Source of the DNA: Gammaproteobacteria bacterium
Lineage (GTDB): Bacteria > Pseudomonadota > Gammaproteobacteria > JAJPIJ01
Reading direction: 5' to 3'
Assembly: GCA_022072255.1 (NCBI GenBank)
Contig: JAJVHZ010000037.1
Location: forward strand, 18,162 to 82,161
DNA: 64,000 nt
Shown here: piece by piece, positions 18,581 through 27,771 of the stretch
Layout of the letters: each line of letters starts with the position of its first letter
How positions within the stretch are numbered: position 1 is the stretch's first letter
Notes under the pieces: generated by a model
The model's database searches: none
What the model was told of the DNA's origin: nothing
Seen by the model: only the letters and a program-made list of their open reading frames with translations
Program-made: the position numbers and the translations under genes

Positions 18581-18808
18581 ATGAGCAAGAAATCCTTGCC
18601 CGTAGGAATGTCGGACGAGGCAGCGTGGAGGGAAGGGGAGGAGGATCCCGGGGAGGGCTATTCGGAGGCACCCGCGGTGAAATCCACGAAGAACCGCTCG
18701 GGCAAGCCGTCGCGACAACGCATCGAGGAGTACTTCGAACGCAAAAGGCTCGCGGAGGCACTGCAGGAAGATCTGGGCGAGGATTTTTTCCAGCGTTTGA
18801 GTCTGTAA
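18581..18808 (+). CDS. Small charged protein, possibly of the PA3496 type
   Basis: A 75-residue hydrophilic protein without a signal peptide or membrane segment. The C-terminal half, SRQRIEEYFERKRLAEALQEDLG, is a predicted charged helix that recalls the R-R-IE-LEERRLR-EL segment of PA3496-like proteins. The N-terminal half is probably disordered. I see no strong Shine-Dalgarno. The family guess is weak and no function is offered. Confidence 0.5.
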   Translation: MSKKSLPVGMSDEAAWREGEEDPGEGYSEAPAVKSTKNRSGKPSRQRIEEYFERKRLAEALQEDLGEDFFQRLSL

Positions 18809-18911
18809 CGACCGGCTCCCGGCGATGCCGGCCGCACCGGCATCGGATGGCGATCAGTCGGGCATTTTTCGCAGCGGCGACGTCTCGCCGATCCGCCAGG
18901 GAGCCTGCCGG

Positions 18912-20645
18912 TCAGTTGATCCTGTCCAGGATCGCCGCGACCTCGTGTCCCGAGGCGCAGGCGAGGATCGTGGACTTCATCCTTGCGAGCTCCCCGGCGT
19001 GACTGTCATTGATGATGCGCTTGATCTCGAGCAGCGCCGCAGGATGCACGCTGAACTCCTTCAACCCCAGCGCCAGCAGCAGGCGCACGTATCGCGGATC
19101 TCCGGCCATCTCACCGCACATCGCCACCATCTTGCCGCTGTTCTCGCCAGCCTCGATGGTGTGCCGGATCAGACGCAGGACGCCCGGATGCAGGGGATCG
19201 TAGAGATAGTTGACCTCGTCGTTGACGCGGTCGATCGCCATCGTGTACTGGATCAGATCATTGGTGCCTATGGAGAGGAAATCCATGTGTCTGACGAACA
19301 GATCCGCGCAGACCGCTGCTGCCGGCACCTCGATCATGCCTCCGACCTGCATGCCTTCATCGAACTTGATGCCTCGCGCTCGGAATTCGGATCGCACCTC
19401 CTCGACCAGCATCATGACCTGCTGCACCTCGTGCAGACTGGACAGCATCGGGATCATGAGCCGAACCGGCCCGAGCGCCGAGGCGCGCAGGATCGCTCTT
19501 AGCTGCGGCCGGAACAGTGACGGATCCTTCAGGCACAGCCGGACGGCGCGGAGTCCGAGCGCCGGGTTGGCGGCCACGGGCCGGGCCTGATAGCCCCCGT
19601 CAACGGTCTTGTCGGCGCCGAGATCGAGCGTGCGTATCGTCACCGGTATTCCGTTCAGGGCGCGCAGCACGTCGGCGTAGCGCTCGAACTGCTCGTCCTC
19701 ATCGGGCAGATGCTGCCGGTTCATGTAAAGGAACTCGGTGCGATAAAGGCCGATTCCCATGGCGCCGACCCGCCGCACGGCCTCGAAGTCCGCGGGCAGC
19801 TCGATGTTCGCCAGCAGGCTGATCTCCACGCCGTCTATCGTGATTGCCGGAGCCTCCTTCAGCTTGGCGAGCTCGGCGTAATAGCGGCTGTCCGCGGCCT
19901 GCTTGTCGCGGTAGTAGCTCAGGATGTTGTCGTCCGGCTCGACGATGACCACGCCGTTCTTGCCGTCGACGATGACGATGTCGTCGTCGCGGATATAACG
20001 ACGCGCCTGATGAGCGCCCACGATCGCTGGGATGCCGAGGCTGCGGGCAAGTATCGCCGTGTGCGAGGTCGGCCCGCCGTACTCGGTAATGAAGGCCGCG
20101 ATGCCGTGATGCTGCATGAGCACGGTATCGGCGGGGGTCAGATCGTCGGCCAGCACAACGAGGTCGCGAAGCCGGCTGTCCGGTATCTCGTGCTTGGCCG
20201 GAATCTGATTGGCGAGAATGCGCTGTATGCGATTGACCACGTGGTCAACGTCGTCGCGCCGCGTGCGCAGATACGGATCCTCCATCTCGTCGAACACCGC
20301 GACCAGCGCGTCGCGCTGCAGCTTCAGCGCCCACTCCGCGTTGCAGCGCAGCTCGGCGATCAGTCGAACCGGCTCCTGGGTGAGGGAGGAGTCCTCCAGC
20401 ATCAGCAGGTGGGTGTCTATGAATGCGGCGATGTCCGCCGCCGTGGACTTCGGCACGTGCTCGCGTATCGTGCGAAGCTGAAGCCGGGCTGCCGTTATGG
20501 CGTTCTGCAGGCGCAGGATCTCCGCATTCACCTTCTCCTTGGCGATCGCGTATTCCTGAACCTCGAGCTGGTCGCGCTCGAGTATGTGCACCCGGCCTAC
20601 GACGACGCCGCGCGAGACTCCAACGCCGTGGATCGTAAAGGTCAT
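18912..20645 (-). CDS. ptsI: PTS phosphoenolpyruvate-protein phosphotransferase (enzyme I)
   Basis: A 577-residue cytosolic enzyme that takes phosphate from PEP and passes it to HPr. The phospho-histidine is His195 in GGPTSHTAILAR. The PEP-binding barrel carries GIGLYRTEFLYM, IGTNDLIQY and the active Cys in MVAMCGEMAGD. It has no N-terminal GAF domain, so it is the ptsI rather than the ptsP type. The ATG overlaps the ptsH stop by four bases. No sugar permease is nearby, so it probably feeds a regulatory phosphorelay. Confidence 0.95.
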   Translation of the reverse strand: MTFTIHGVGVSRGVVVGRVHILERDQLEVQEYAIAKEKVNAEILRLQNAITAARLQLRTIREHVPKSTAADIAAFIDTHLLMLEDSSLTQEPVRLIAELRCNAEWALKLQRDALVAVFDEMEDPYLRTRRDDVDHVVNRIQRILANQIPAKHEIPDSRLRDLVVLADDLTPADTVLMQHHGIAAFITEYGGPTSHTAILARSLGIPAIVGAHQARRYIRDDDIVIVDGKNGVVIVEPDDNILSYYRDKQAADSRYYAELAKLKEAPAITIDGVEISLLANIELPADFEAVRRVGAMGIGLYRTEFLYMNRQHLPDEDEQFERYADVLRALNGIPVTIRTLDLGADKTVDGGYQARPVAANPALGLRAVRLCLKDPSLFRPQLRAILRASALGPVRLMIPMLSSLHEVQQVMMLVEEVRSEFRARGIKFDEGMQVGGMIEVPAAAVCADLFVRHMDFLSIGTNDLIQYTMAIDRVNDEVNYLYDPLHPGVLRLIRHTIEAGENSGKMVAMCGEMAGDPRYVRLLLALGLKEFSVHPAALLEIKRIINDSHAGELARMKSTILACASGHEVAAILDRIN

Positions 20646-20911
20646 TCGGCCTCTCCGAACCGTTCCTTCACCAGCTGTGCGAGGTCATTGACCGCCTGCT
20701 CCGCATCGGGACCCTCGCCGACGATATCGATGCTCGTGCCCTTGCCCGCCGCCAGCATCATGACGCCCATGATGCTCTTGCCGTTCACCTCCTTGGCCTC
20801 GCGGGTAAGCTTGATCTCGGACTCGTACCGCGAGGCCAGTTGCACGAACTTCGCCGCCGCCCGCGCGTGCATGCCGAGCTTGTTGCAGATTGTCACCGAT
20901 TGCTTGTACAT
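20642..20911 (-). CDS. ptsH: Phosphocarrier protein HPr
   Basis: An 89-residue phosphocarrier with phospho-accepting His15 in NKLGMHARAAAKF and the regulatory Ser46 in NGKSIMGVMML. Ser46 is the target of HPr kinase/phosphorylase, which is encoded in the same cluster, so both phosphorylation routes are represented. It lies between the EIIA gene (5-base gap) and ptsI (4-base overlap). Confidence 0.97.
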   Translation of the reverse strand: MYKQSVTICNKLGMHARAAAKFVQLASRYESEIKLTREAKEVNGKSIMGVMMLAAGKGTSIDIVGEGPDAEQAVNDLAQLVKERFGEAE

Positions 20912-20916
20912 GCGCT

Positions 20917-21321
20917 TCAGGGTCCCTTCGCAGGCGCCGGCATCTCGAACACGCCGTCCACTCCGCCACTCACCGCCTTGGCGGCCAGGCCGCCGAGATC
21001 GAGCTGCGGATAGTTCAGCACGCGTATGAGCATCGGCAGATTGATGCCCGTCACCACCCGCGTGCGGCCCGAATCCAGCAGTCGTGCCGCGATATTGCTG
21101 GGCGTGGATCCGAACAAATCCGTCAGGACGAGGACGCCGTCTCCCGTGTCGAGCGCGGCGAGCGCCGTCCTTGCCCGCTGCAGCAGCGCCTCCGGATCAC
21201 AGTCGCGCGACGCGCTGATCATGTCGGTGGCAAGGGGTGATTCCGCCAGTGCGACGTGGGCCGAATGCAGCAACGCACGTCCGATATCGTCGTGCGTGAT
21301 TATCAATAGTCCAACACTCAT
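20917..21321 (-). CDS. PTS EIIA component, mannose family
   Basis: A 134-residue EIIA-Man domain protein. The predicted phospho-acceptor is His10 in VGLLIITHDDIG, and VLVLTDLFGSTPSN is typical of the fold. EIIB, EIIC and EIID genes are absent, as in the regulatory PTS of many proteobacteria, so transport is unlikely. It lies between rapZ and ptsH on one transcript. Confidence 0.92.
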   Translation of the reverse strand: MSVGLLIITHDDIGRALLHSAHVALAESPLATDMISASRDCDPEALLQRARTALAALDTGDGVLVLTDLFGSTPSNIAARLLDSGRTRVVTGINLPMLIRVLNYPQLDLGGLAAKAVSGGVDGVFEMPAPAKGP

Positions 21322-21345
21322 AAGACCCTTCCGCGCGGTCCTGCG

Positions 21346-22239
21346 TCAACCCGCCCGCGACGACTCGTGGCCGATATCCCGGTGACTGACGAGGGCATTC
21401 TTGCCGGTCTTCTTGAAATGCTCCGCAAGGCGCTCCGCGACGTATACCGATCGGTGCCGACCGCCGGTGCACCCTACGGCCACCGTGAGATAGACCCTGT
21501 TCTCCCTCTCGAAGCTCGGAACCCACATCGCCAGGAAGTCCGCGATGTGCTGAATCATGGACTGAACCTGCGAGGATTGGCCGAGGAAAGTGACGACGTC
21601 CGGATCGCGCCCGGTCTGATCCCTGAGCCCTCCCTCCCAGTGCGGATTCGGCAGGCAGCGCAGGTCGAACACGAAATCAGACTCCGCAGGAACGCCATGC
21701 TTGAAACCGAAGGACAGGAACTGCAGCGCGAGGCTGTTGAGCGGTCGCCGCGCAATGCGTTCGCGCACGAAATCCCGCAGTTGATGAATGTGCATGTATG
21801 TGGTGTCCACGCGCAGGTCCGCGCCCTCCGACAGCGGTTCGACGAGCCGCCGCTCGGTGGCGATTGCGCGCGCGAGGGAGACATTCTCATTGGAAAGCGG
21901 ATGGCGCCGGCGCGTCTCGCTGAAGCGCTTCAGCAGGATCTCGTCCTGCGCGTCGACGAAAACCAGCTCGGTCGCGGTTCCCGTCTCCCGCAGGCGCTGC
22001 AACTGTCCCGGAACCCGGGCCAGGCTGTCCGCGGGACTGCGCGCATCGATGCCCAGAGCGAGCTGCTGATAGAGCGACGAGGTGCCGATCTCCAGTTCCT
22101 TTTCGAACTGGCCGAGGAAGGCCACGGGCAGATTGTCGATACAGTAGAAGCCCAGGTCCTCGAGCGCGTGCAGAACGACGGTCTTGCCGGAGCCGGAGAG
22201 CCCGGTGACGATGACCAGGCGCCTATCCCGTGGCGGCAT
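21346..22239 (-). CDS. rapZ: RNase adapter RapZ
   Basis: A 297-residue nucleotide-binding protein. In E. coli it delivers the sRNA GlmZ to RNase E and so controls GlmS and amino-sugar supply. It has the Walker A motif GLSGSGKT at the N-terminus, LVFVDA as Walker B, and the C-terminal RNA-binding region with VAVGCTGGRHRSVYVAERL. Whether GlmZ exists in this organism cannot be seen. It overlaps hprK by 17 bases. Confidence 0.96.
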   Translation of the reverse strand: MPPRDRRLVIVTGLSGSGKTVVLHALEDLGFYCIDNLPVAFLGQFEKELEIGTSSLYQQLALGIDARSPADSLARVPGQLQRLRETGTATELVFVDAQDEILLKRFSETRRRHPLSNENVSLARAIATERRLVEPLSEGADLRVDTTYMHIHQLRDFVRERIARRPLNSLALQFLSFGFKHGVPAESDFVFDLRCLPNPHWEGGLRDQTGRDPDVVTFLGQSSQVQSMIQHIADFLAMWVPSFERENRVYLTVAVGCTGGRHRSVYVAERLAEHFKKTGKNALVSHRDIGHESSRAG

Positions 22240-23257
22240 CGGGCGGCTCCTGGGCGACGATGAGGTCGTTTTGACGCTGGATGAAATCCTCCGAGGAGTT
22301 GTAACCGCTGGTGCGCAGGATGTGGTTGCGGGCCGCGCACTCCACGAGCACGGCGAGGTTGCGCCCCGGCGCTACCGGTATGGTGATCTCGGGCACGTCC
22401 ATGTCGAGTATGCGCCGGTTGCGGTAGCTGCCTGACAGCCTGTCGATGTCGACGAGTTGATCGCGCTCCAGGCGCTCCAGGCGGATGATGAGGCGCAGGT
22501 ACTTGCTGCGTTTCACCGCGCTGTCTCCGAAGAGCTGCCGGACGTTGACGATGCCGATGCCGCGCACCTCCAGAAAGTCCGCCAGCGAGGGCGGACAGGT
22601 GCCGCTGATGATGTCCGGGGCGATGCGTGAGAACTCCGGCGCGTCGTCGGCGACCAGACGGTGGCCGCGGGTGATGAGCTCCAGGGCGAGCTCGCTCTTG
22701 CCCACGCCGGGCGGCCCGACCAGCAGCACGCCGAGGGCCGTCACCTCCATGAACACGCCGTGCAGCGTGACGACCTGCGCCAGGCGGTTGCCCAGGAAAT
22801 AGTGCAGTGTGTCGACGACCTTGTCGCTGTTGCTCTCGGTGACGAACAGCGGCGTCTGCGTGTGCATGCAGATCTGCGTGATATCCTCCGGACAGTAACG
22901 CCCCTCGGCGACGATCAGACTCACCGGCGCATGACTGAAAAGCTGGCGGATCGCGTCCTGCCGCGAGATCTCGCGCAGGCTGGCCAGGTATTGCAGCTCC
23001 GAAGTACCCAGCACCTGCACCTGATTGGGATGTATCAGATTCAGGTGCCCGACCAAAGCACGACTCGGGGCGACCTGATTGATGGCGACCGGCGACTGCC
23101 CGGCGGCATCGATGTCGTCGCCGGCCGGCCGCGCCCCCGCGGAACGCATCGCCTGGGCCACCACGGCGCGCTGCGCCCCCTGCTGTCCCACCAGCCACTT
23201 CAACTGGAGGCGATCGGCGTTCGCCTCGAACAATTCACTGATGGTGACCGAGGACAT
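22223..23257 (-). CDS. hprK: HPr kinase/phosphorylase
   Basis: A 344-residue bifunctional enzyme that phosphorylates or dephosphorylates Ser46 of HPr. Walker A is GPPGVGKSELALELI (residues 181-188 for GPPGVGKS). The HprK signature DFLEVRGIGIVNVRQLFG is intact. The N-terminal lobe (1-140) is present. It stands where ptsN is often found in gammaproteobacteria: hpf ends 21 bases upstream and rapZ overlaps downstream. Confidence 0.95.
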   Translation of the reverse strand: MSSVTISELFEANADRLQLKWLVGQQGAQRAVVAQAMRSAGARPAGDDIDAAGQSPVAINQVAPSRALVGHLNLIHPNQVQVLGTSELQYLASLREISRQDAIRQLFSHAPVSLIVAEGRYCPEDITQICMHTQTPLFVTESNSDKVVDTLHYFLGNRLAQVVTLHGVFMEVTALGVLLVGPPGVGKSELALELITRGHRLVADDAPEFSRIAPDIISGTCPPSLADFLEVRGIGIVNVRQLFGDSAVKRSKYLRLIIRLERLERDQLVDIDRLSGSYRNRRILDMDVPEITIPVAPGRNLAVLVECAARNHILRTSGYNSSEDFIQRQNDLIVAQEPPDAATG

Positions 23258-23278
23258 CGTCGCGCTCCCGCCGCGGGT

Positions 23279-23593
23279 TCAGCCCTGCTCGCGCGGCTTG
23301 GTGGCGCGGTGCGCGGTGATCTTCTCCTTGTGCTTCTTCACCTGCCTGTCGATCTTGTCGAGCATCGAGTCCACCGCCGCGTACATGTCGTCGTCCACTG
23401 CATCCGCGAACACCGTCGCACGGCCGGCCTGCACCGTCGCCTCGGCCTTGTGGCGCAGTTTCTCCACGCTCAGGACCACGTGAATGCCTATCAGGTTGTC
23501 GAAATGGCGCTCGATTCGCTCGAATTTTGACTCCACATACTGACGCAGGGCCGGGGTTATTTCGACATGGTTACCGGTCAGTTCGATTTGCAT
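23279..23593 (-). CDS. hpf: Ribosome hibernation-promoting factor, short form
   Basis: A 104-residue protein starting at the ATG 23593 (MQIELTGNHVEITPALRQYVESKF). It is the single-domain HPF/YfiA fold that binds the 30S decoding region in stationary phase; the long-form dimerisation domain is absent. The conserved AVDSMLDKIDRQVKKHKEK helix is present. It follows rpoN by 42 bases in the conserved lptB-rpoN-hpf order. Confidence 0.94.
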   Translation of the reverse strand: MQIELTGNHVEITPALRQYVESKFERIERHFDNLIGIHVVLSVEKLRHKAEATVQAGRATVFADAVDDDMYAAVDSMLDKIDRQVKKHKEKITAHRATKPREQG

Positions 23594-23635
23594 GCGTGAC
23601 TCCTGGAACTCGCGGGTGAGTAGGTACGACAACGG

Positions 23636-25156
23636 TCAGGTCAGCCGCTTGCGCTCGTGCGACGGCGGGATGTTCATCGCCTCGCGATACTTCGCGACCG
23701 TACGCCGAGCGACGTTGATGCCTTGATCGGAGAGTATCTGCGCGATCGTGCTGTCGCTCAGGGGTTTCATCGCGTTCTCCGCATCGATGAGCTTGCGTAT
23801 CACGGCGCGTATGGCGGTCGAAGAGGCTTCGCCGCCGGCAGCCGTGCTGACGTGGCTGGAGAAGAAATATTTCAGCTCGTAAATGCCGCGCGGGGTATGC
23901 ATGTACTTGCGCGTCGTGACACGCGAGATGGTCGATTCGTGCATGCCCAGCGCCTCGGCGATATCGTGCAGAACCAGCGGCTTCATTGCCTCCTCGCCGT
24001 GCTCGAGAAACGCCCTCTGCCTTTCGACGATGGAGGTGGCCACTTTCAGCAGGGTCTCGCCCCGGCTCTGCAGGCTCTTGATGAACCAGCGGGCCTCCTG
24101 CAGGTGCGCACGCAGCGAGCTGTTGTCGGGGCTGTTGTCCGCCCGCCTTATCATGCCCGCGTAGCGGCGGTTGATGCGCAACGAGGGAACGGCCTCGGGA
24201 TTGAGCTCGACATGCCATTTGCCGACCTTGCGGCGCACGAACACGTCCGGCACGACGTACTCGGTCTCCTCCGCCGCGAACTGGGAACCCGGCCGTGGGT
24301 TCAGCGACTGGATCAGGTTCACCACCTTCTGCAGATCCTCGCGCGCGAGCTTCATCTTGCGCAGCAGCTGGGTGTAATCGCGGGACGCGAGCAGCTGCAG
24401 GTGCTCATCGACCAGGCGCCGGGCATCGGCCAGGCGCGGCGTGTCTGCGGGCAGTTGTGCCAGTTGCAGCAGCAGGCACTCGCGCAGGTCACGCGCGCAG
24501 ACCCCCGGCGGGTCGAACTGCTGGATGCGCTTGATGACCGCCGAGATCTCCTCCGGCTCCACCCCGGGCCCGGCAGCTTCCTGCAGCTCTTCCATGCCGG
24601 CCTCTAGGTAGCCGTCGGAGCTGATGGCATCGATGACCGCCAGGGCGATGGCCTCGTCGGTATCGCTCAGCGGCGTGAGGTTGAGTTGCCAGCGCAGGTG
24701 ATCGACCAGCGACTCCGTCGCGCTGCGCTGGCTCTCGAACTCCATGTCCTCGCTCGCCGAGGCTCCCCCCGAAGGCAGCGCGGGACCGCTGTCATAGATG
24801 TCCTCCCAGGCGGTGTCCACGGGAAGCTCGGCGGGGATATCGGTGGCGCGCGGGGCGTCGTCGGAGTCGTGGTGCTCCGCCGTGTCGAAACCCTGCTCGG
24901 CGTCCTGGCTCGTCGTAGCGCCGGGCGTGGTGCTGCCGCCGTCGCCCGCCGCCTCGCCCTCGCGCAGAAAGCGGTCCGCCTCCTCAGCGCCTTCAGAGCC
25001 CTCCTCGGAGAGCTCCAGCATCATGTTCGATTCCAGCGCCTGCTGGATCTCCAGGTTCAGCTCAATCGTCGACAGCTGCAGCAGGCGTATCGCCTGCTGC
25101 AGCTGCGGCGTCATCGTCAGGTGCTGTCCGAGCCGGAGCTGGATGGACTGTTTCAT
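23636..25156 (-). CDS. rpoN: RNA polymerase sigma-54 factor
   Basis: A 506-residue alternative sigma factor that recognises -24/-12 promoters and needs an AAA+ activator. Region I opens with [29 protein letters not shown], followed by a long acidic linker. Near the C-terminus are the helix-turn-helix ([17 protein letters not shown]) and the RpoN box [18 protein letters not shown] used the ATG at 25156, which gives the family N-terminus; the longer frame adds unrelated residues. A -24/-12 element precedes pqqA in this window. Confidence 0.97.
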   Translation of the reverse strand: MKQSIQLRLGQHLTMTPQLQQAIRLLQLSTIELNLEIQQALESNMMLELSEEGSEGAEEADRFLREGEAAGDGGSTTPGATTSQDAEQGFDTAEHHDSDDAPRATDIPAELPVDTAWEDIYDSGPALPSGGASASEDMEFESQRSATESLVDHLRWQLNLTPLSDTDEAIALAVIDAISSDGYLEAGMEELQEAAGPGVEPEEISAVIKRIQQFDPPGVCARDLRECLLLQLAQLPADTPRLADARRLVDEHLQLLASRDYTQLLRKMKLAREDLQKVVNLIQSLNPRPGSQFAAEETEYVVPDVFVRRKVGKWHVELNPEAVPSLRINRRYAGMIRRADNSPDNSSLRAHLQEARWFIKSLQSRGETLLKVATSIVERQRAFLEHGEEAMKPLVLHDIAEALGMHESTISRVTTRKYMHTPRGIYELKYFFSSHVSTAAGGEASSTAIRAVIRKLIDAENAMKPLSDSTIAQILSDQGINVARRTVAKYREAMNIPPSHERKRLT

Positions 25157-25299
25157 CGGGTAGACATCTGGTCGCGCAGGGCCGAAACCGGGCGGCTCAC
25201 GGCCGCCTTCTGTATGTAGTTTAACCCAAATCCGGAGAACGGCACGCCGCGTGCATGCTCCGGCTTGACCCGCCTCACGTTCCCGCCGCAGCACCCCGC

Positions 25300-26025
25300 T
25301 CAGAGCTTGAATTCCGCCCCGAGATAGACATCCCGGACGTGGTCGTCCGCGAGTATGGTGTCCGGGTCACCCTCGGCGATGATTCGACCCTCGCTGACGA
25401 TGTAGGCGCGATTGCAGATGCCGAGGGTCTCGCGCACGTTGTGGTCCGTGACCAGAACCCCGATGCCGATGTTGCAGAGATGTTGGACGATCTTCTGGAT
25501 GTCGATGACCGAGATCGGGTCGACGCCGGCGAAAGGCTCGTCGAGCAGGATGAAGCGCGGCTCGGTCGCCAGCGCCCGCGCGATCTCCAGGCGGCGGCGC
25601 TCCCCGCCAGAAAGGCTTGCACCCATGCTGCCGCGCAGGTGGTCGAGGTGGAACTCGCGCAGCAGATTGTCCAGCCGCCGTGCCTGCTGCTTGGCATTCA
25701 GGTGAGGCAGCACCTCGAGTACGGCGCGAACGTTGTCCTCCACCGACAGCTTGCGGAAGACCGACGCCTCCTGGGGCAGATAGCCCAGGCCCATGCGCGC
25801 CCGCTCGTCCATGGGCCGGTGCGTGATGTCGTTGCCGTCGGCGAGGATCTGGCCGCTGTCGCACGGGATGAGGCCCACGATCATGTGAAAGCTCGTGGTC
25901 TTGCCCGCACCGTTGGGACCGAGCAGGCCGATCACCTCGCCGCTCTTCACGGTCAGGCTGACGTCCTTGACCACCTCGCGTTGCCTGTAGCGCTTGGACA
26001 GGTTGTGGGCGGTGAGTTCGCTCAT
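25300..26025 (-). CDS. lptB: LPS export ABC transporter ATP-binding protein LptB
   Basis: A 241-residue ATPase that powers extraction of lipopolysaccharide from the inner membrane with LptFG. Walker A is [10 protein letters not shown], the signature is [15 protein letters not shown] and Walker B is [13 protein letters not shown], with the H-loop in [10 protein letters not shown]. It lies between lptA and rpoN. Confidence 0.97.
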   Translation of the reverse strand: MSELTAHNLSKRYRQREVVKDVSLTVKSGEVIGLLGPNGAGKTTSFHMIVGLIPCDSGQILADGNDITHRPMDERARMGLGYLPQEASVFRKLSVEDNVRAVLEVLPHLNAKQQARRLDNLLREFHLDHLRGSMGASLSGGERRRLEIARALATEPRFILLDEPFAGVDPISVIDIQKIVQHLCNIGIGVLVTDHNVRETLGICNRAYIVSEGRIIAEGDPDTILADDHVRDVYLGAEFKL

Positions 26026-26114
26026 CGGCGCGACGTGACTGCGGGACCGCGAGGCGGTACCGCATCGCGACGGCCGCTCGACTGCGGGAGACGATTAACC
26101 ATGACGGACGATAT

Positions 26115-26672
26115 TCAGGGCGCCGCCTTCTTTTCCTTCGGCGGGATGATCATGCGCACCCGGCCGCCGGGGGGCTTCTCCCCGTCTTCGGCGCCGCCGC
26201 TCGTCGTCTTGGGACGCCCCTGACCGGTGAGTATGCTGTTCTTGGTGTCGTAGACGATGAGCGGTCCGGCGAACGAGGACTTGCCCTGCACGAGCTTCGC
26301 GTCGTTGATGAGATGCAGGCGTTCGTCCTGGGCATGATACTCCATGCGCAACGCCTCGCCTTCGAAGTCCTGGCCCTCGCCGTCCGGTCTTTGCTTGAAA
26401 TGCGCCGGCTTGCCCTCCAGGACGGCGTCCTTCAGCTCGTCGTTCTCGTCGTAATGGACGGTGAGCACGTCGCCCCACATGCGTATGCTGCCCTGCGTGA
26501 CGATGACATTGCCCTTGTAAATCGTCTGGCGCTCGTTCTTGCGCAGCTCGGCGTAATCGGCCTCGATCTCGATGGGCTGATCCTTGTCGGTGGCGAGCGC
26601 CATGGCGGCGCCGCTCGCGCCGCATGCGGCCGCGAACAAAAGCGCTTCAAGAATTCTCGTTCGCGGATTCAT
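26115..26672 (-). CDS. lptA: LPS transport periplasmic protein LptA
   Basis: A 185-residue periplasmic bridge protein of the OstA beta-jellyroll fold that carries LPS between LptC and LptD. The signal peptide is residues 1-26. The core ADYAELRKNERQTIYKGNVIVTQGSIRMWGD is characteristic. The C-terminal tail is rich in Lys, Pro and Gly. It overlaps the 3' end of lptC by 26 bases. Confidence 0.94.
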   Translation of the reverse strand: MNPRTRILEALLFAAACGASGAAMALATDKDQPIEIEADYAELRKNERQTIYKGNVIVTQGSIRMWGDVLTVHYDENDELKDAVLEGKPAHFKQRPDGEGQDFEGEALRMEYHAQDERLHLINDAKLVQGKSSFAGPLIVYDTKNSILTGQGRPKTTSGGAEDGEKPPGGRVRMIIPPKEKKAAP

Positions 26673-27219
26673 GCCGGCCCTTCACTCGGCTCAACAGCTC
26701 AAGACGGTTTTCATTGAAAATGGCGCGCATGCCGACGGCGTTGTACAACACCCCGGGAGCGTGTATGCGGGCCGCCTTGTCGGTCTCGGCGTAGCGCTGC
26801 TTCGGCAACACGCGCAGGTCGCGGGTGAGCACGTCCAGTTCACGCATGCCGTTTTCGTCGTCGCGCCATATGTGCACTTCGCCGGTCAACAGCACGACAT
26901 CGTTGTTCGCGCTTATCCAGCCTTTTTCCGCACGCACGCGCCATGGCAGAGGACCCTCATTGTAGACTTCGAGCACCGGCTTGACCAACTCGGTGCTGTC
27001 GTCGTCCGGGTAATGCAGCATCATGTCGGCCGTGAGGCGGTGATGCAGCTTGCCGTCTTCGTTCATGCGCGATTGAGTGAAATTCTCCATGTAGTAATCC
27101 GGCTCATGTGCCTGCAAGACGCGCGTGGCGCGATCCCCGCTGCCCAGCTCGCTCAGCCACCACGCGGTAGTGGCCGCGAGCAAGACCGCGACCAGCAGGA
27201 TTGTCCGTTGATTCAGCAC
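26647..27219 (-). CDS. lptC: LPS export protein LptC
   Basis: A 190-residue protein with one N-terminal membrane anchor (residues 7-23) and a periplasmic OstA-like domain (PDYYMENFTQSRMNEDG, later GEVHIWRDDENG). It links the LptBFG transporter to LptA. The start is GTG at 27219, eight bases after the kdsC stop. Gene order kdsC-lptC-lptA-lptB is the standard one. Confidence 0.93.
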   Translation of the reverse strand: MLNQRTILLVAVLLAATTAWWLSELGSGDRATRVLQAHEPDYYMENFTQSRMNEDGKLHHRLTADMMLHYPDDDSTELVKPVLEVYNEGPLPWRVRAEKGWISANNDVVLLTGEVHIWRDDENGMRELDVLTRDLRVLPKQRYAETDKAARIHAPGVLYNAVGMRAIFNENRLELLSRVKGRHESANENS

Positions 27220-27227
27220 GGGAGCGG

Positions 27228-27758
27228 CTACTCGGCGCGATAGCGCGCATGCTGCGCCGCGAGCAGCCCCTGCGCATCGAGGATGAGATCGCTCACCTCG
27301 CGCGCCGCGCCCCGGCCGCCCGCCAGCCCGGTCGTCCAGTGCGCGTGGCGTCTTATCTCCGGGTGCGCGTCGGCGACCGCGATCGCAAGTCCGGATTTCA
27401 CCATCGCCGCGAGATCCGGCAGATCGTCCCCGACGAAGGCCGCCTGCTCGTGCGTGAGATCGAGCTCGCGAAGCAGTTCCTCGAATACCGGCAGCTTCGC
27501 CTTCGTGCCCTGGAAGACGGACCTTATCCCCAACGCGGCCATGCGCTCGGCGACAATGGGCGAGGATCGCCCCGTTATCACCGCGACATGCAGACCGGCC
27601 TCCCGCAACATCACCAGTCCCTGTCCGTCGCGCGAGTGAAAGACCTTGTACTCCTCGCCGCGCTCCCCCAGGATGAGGCGGCCGTCCGTCAGGGTTCCGT
27701 CGACGTCGAAGCAGACCAGGCGCACCTTGGCGGCGCGCTCGCGTATCTCCCGCATCAT
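27228..27758 (-). CDS. kdsC: 3-deoxy-D-manno-octulosonate-8-phosphate phosphatase
   Basis: A 176-residue HAD phosphatase that releases Kdo from Kdo-8-phosphate for LPS core synthesis. The nucleophile motif is VCFDVDGTLTDGRL, followed by ITGRSSPIV and AAFVGDDLPDLAAM. It has no cap domain, which fits KdsC. The start lies at a tandem ATG (27758/27755) just after GGGGAG, so the exact start is uncertain by one codon. Confidence 0.95.
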   Translation of the reverse strand: MMREIRERAAKVRLVCFDVDGTLTDGRLILGERGEEYKVFHSRDGQGLVMLREAGLHVAVITGRSSPIVAERMAALGIRSVFQGTKAKLPVFEELLRELDLTHEQAAFVGDDLPDLAAMVKSGLAIAVADAHPEIRRHAHWTTGLAGGRGAAREVSDLILDAQGLLAAQHARYRAE

Positions 27759-27771
27759 CTCCCCGTTACCG

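Noticed and set aside
22223-23593. ptsN hidden between hpf and hprK
   Set aside because: Only 21 bases separate the two genes, and no EIIA-Ntr motif is seen in other frames.
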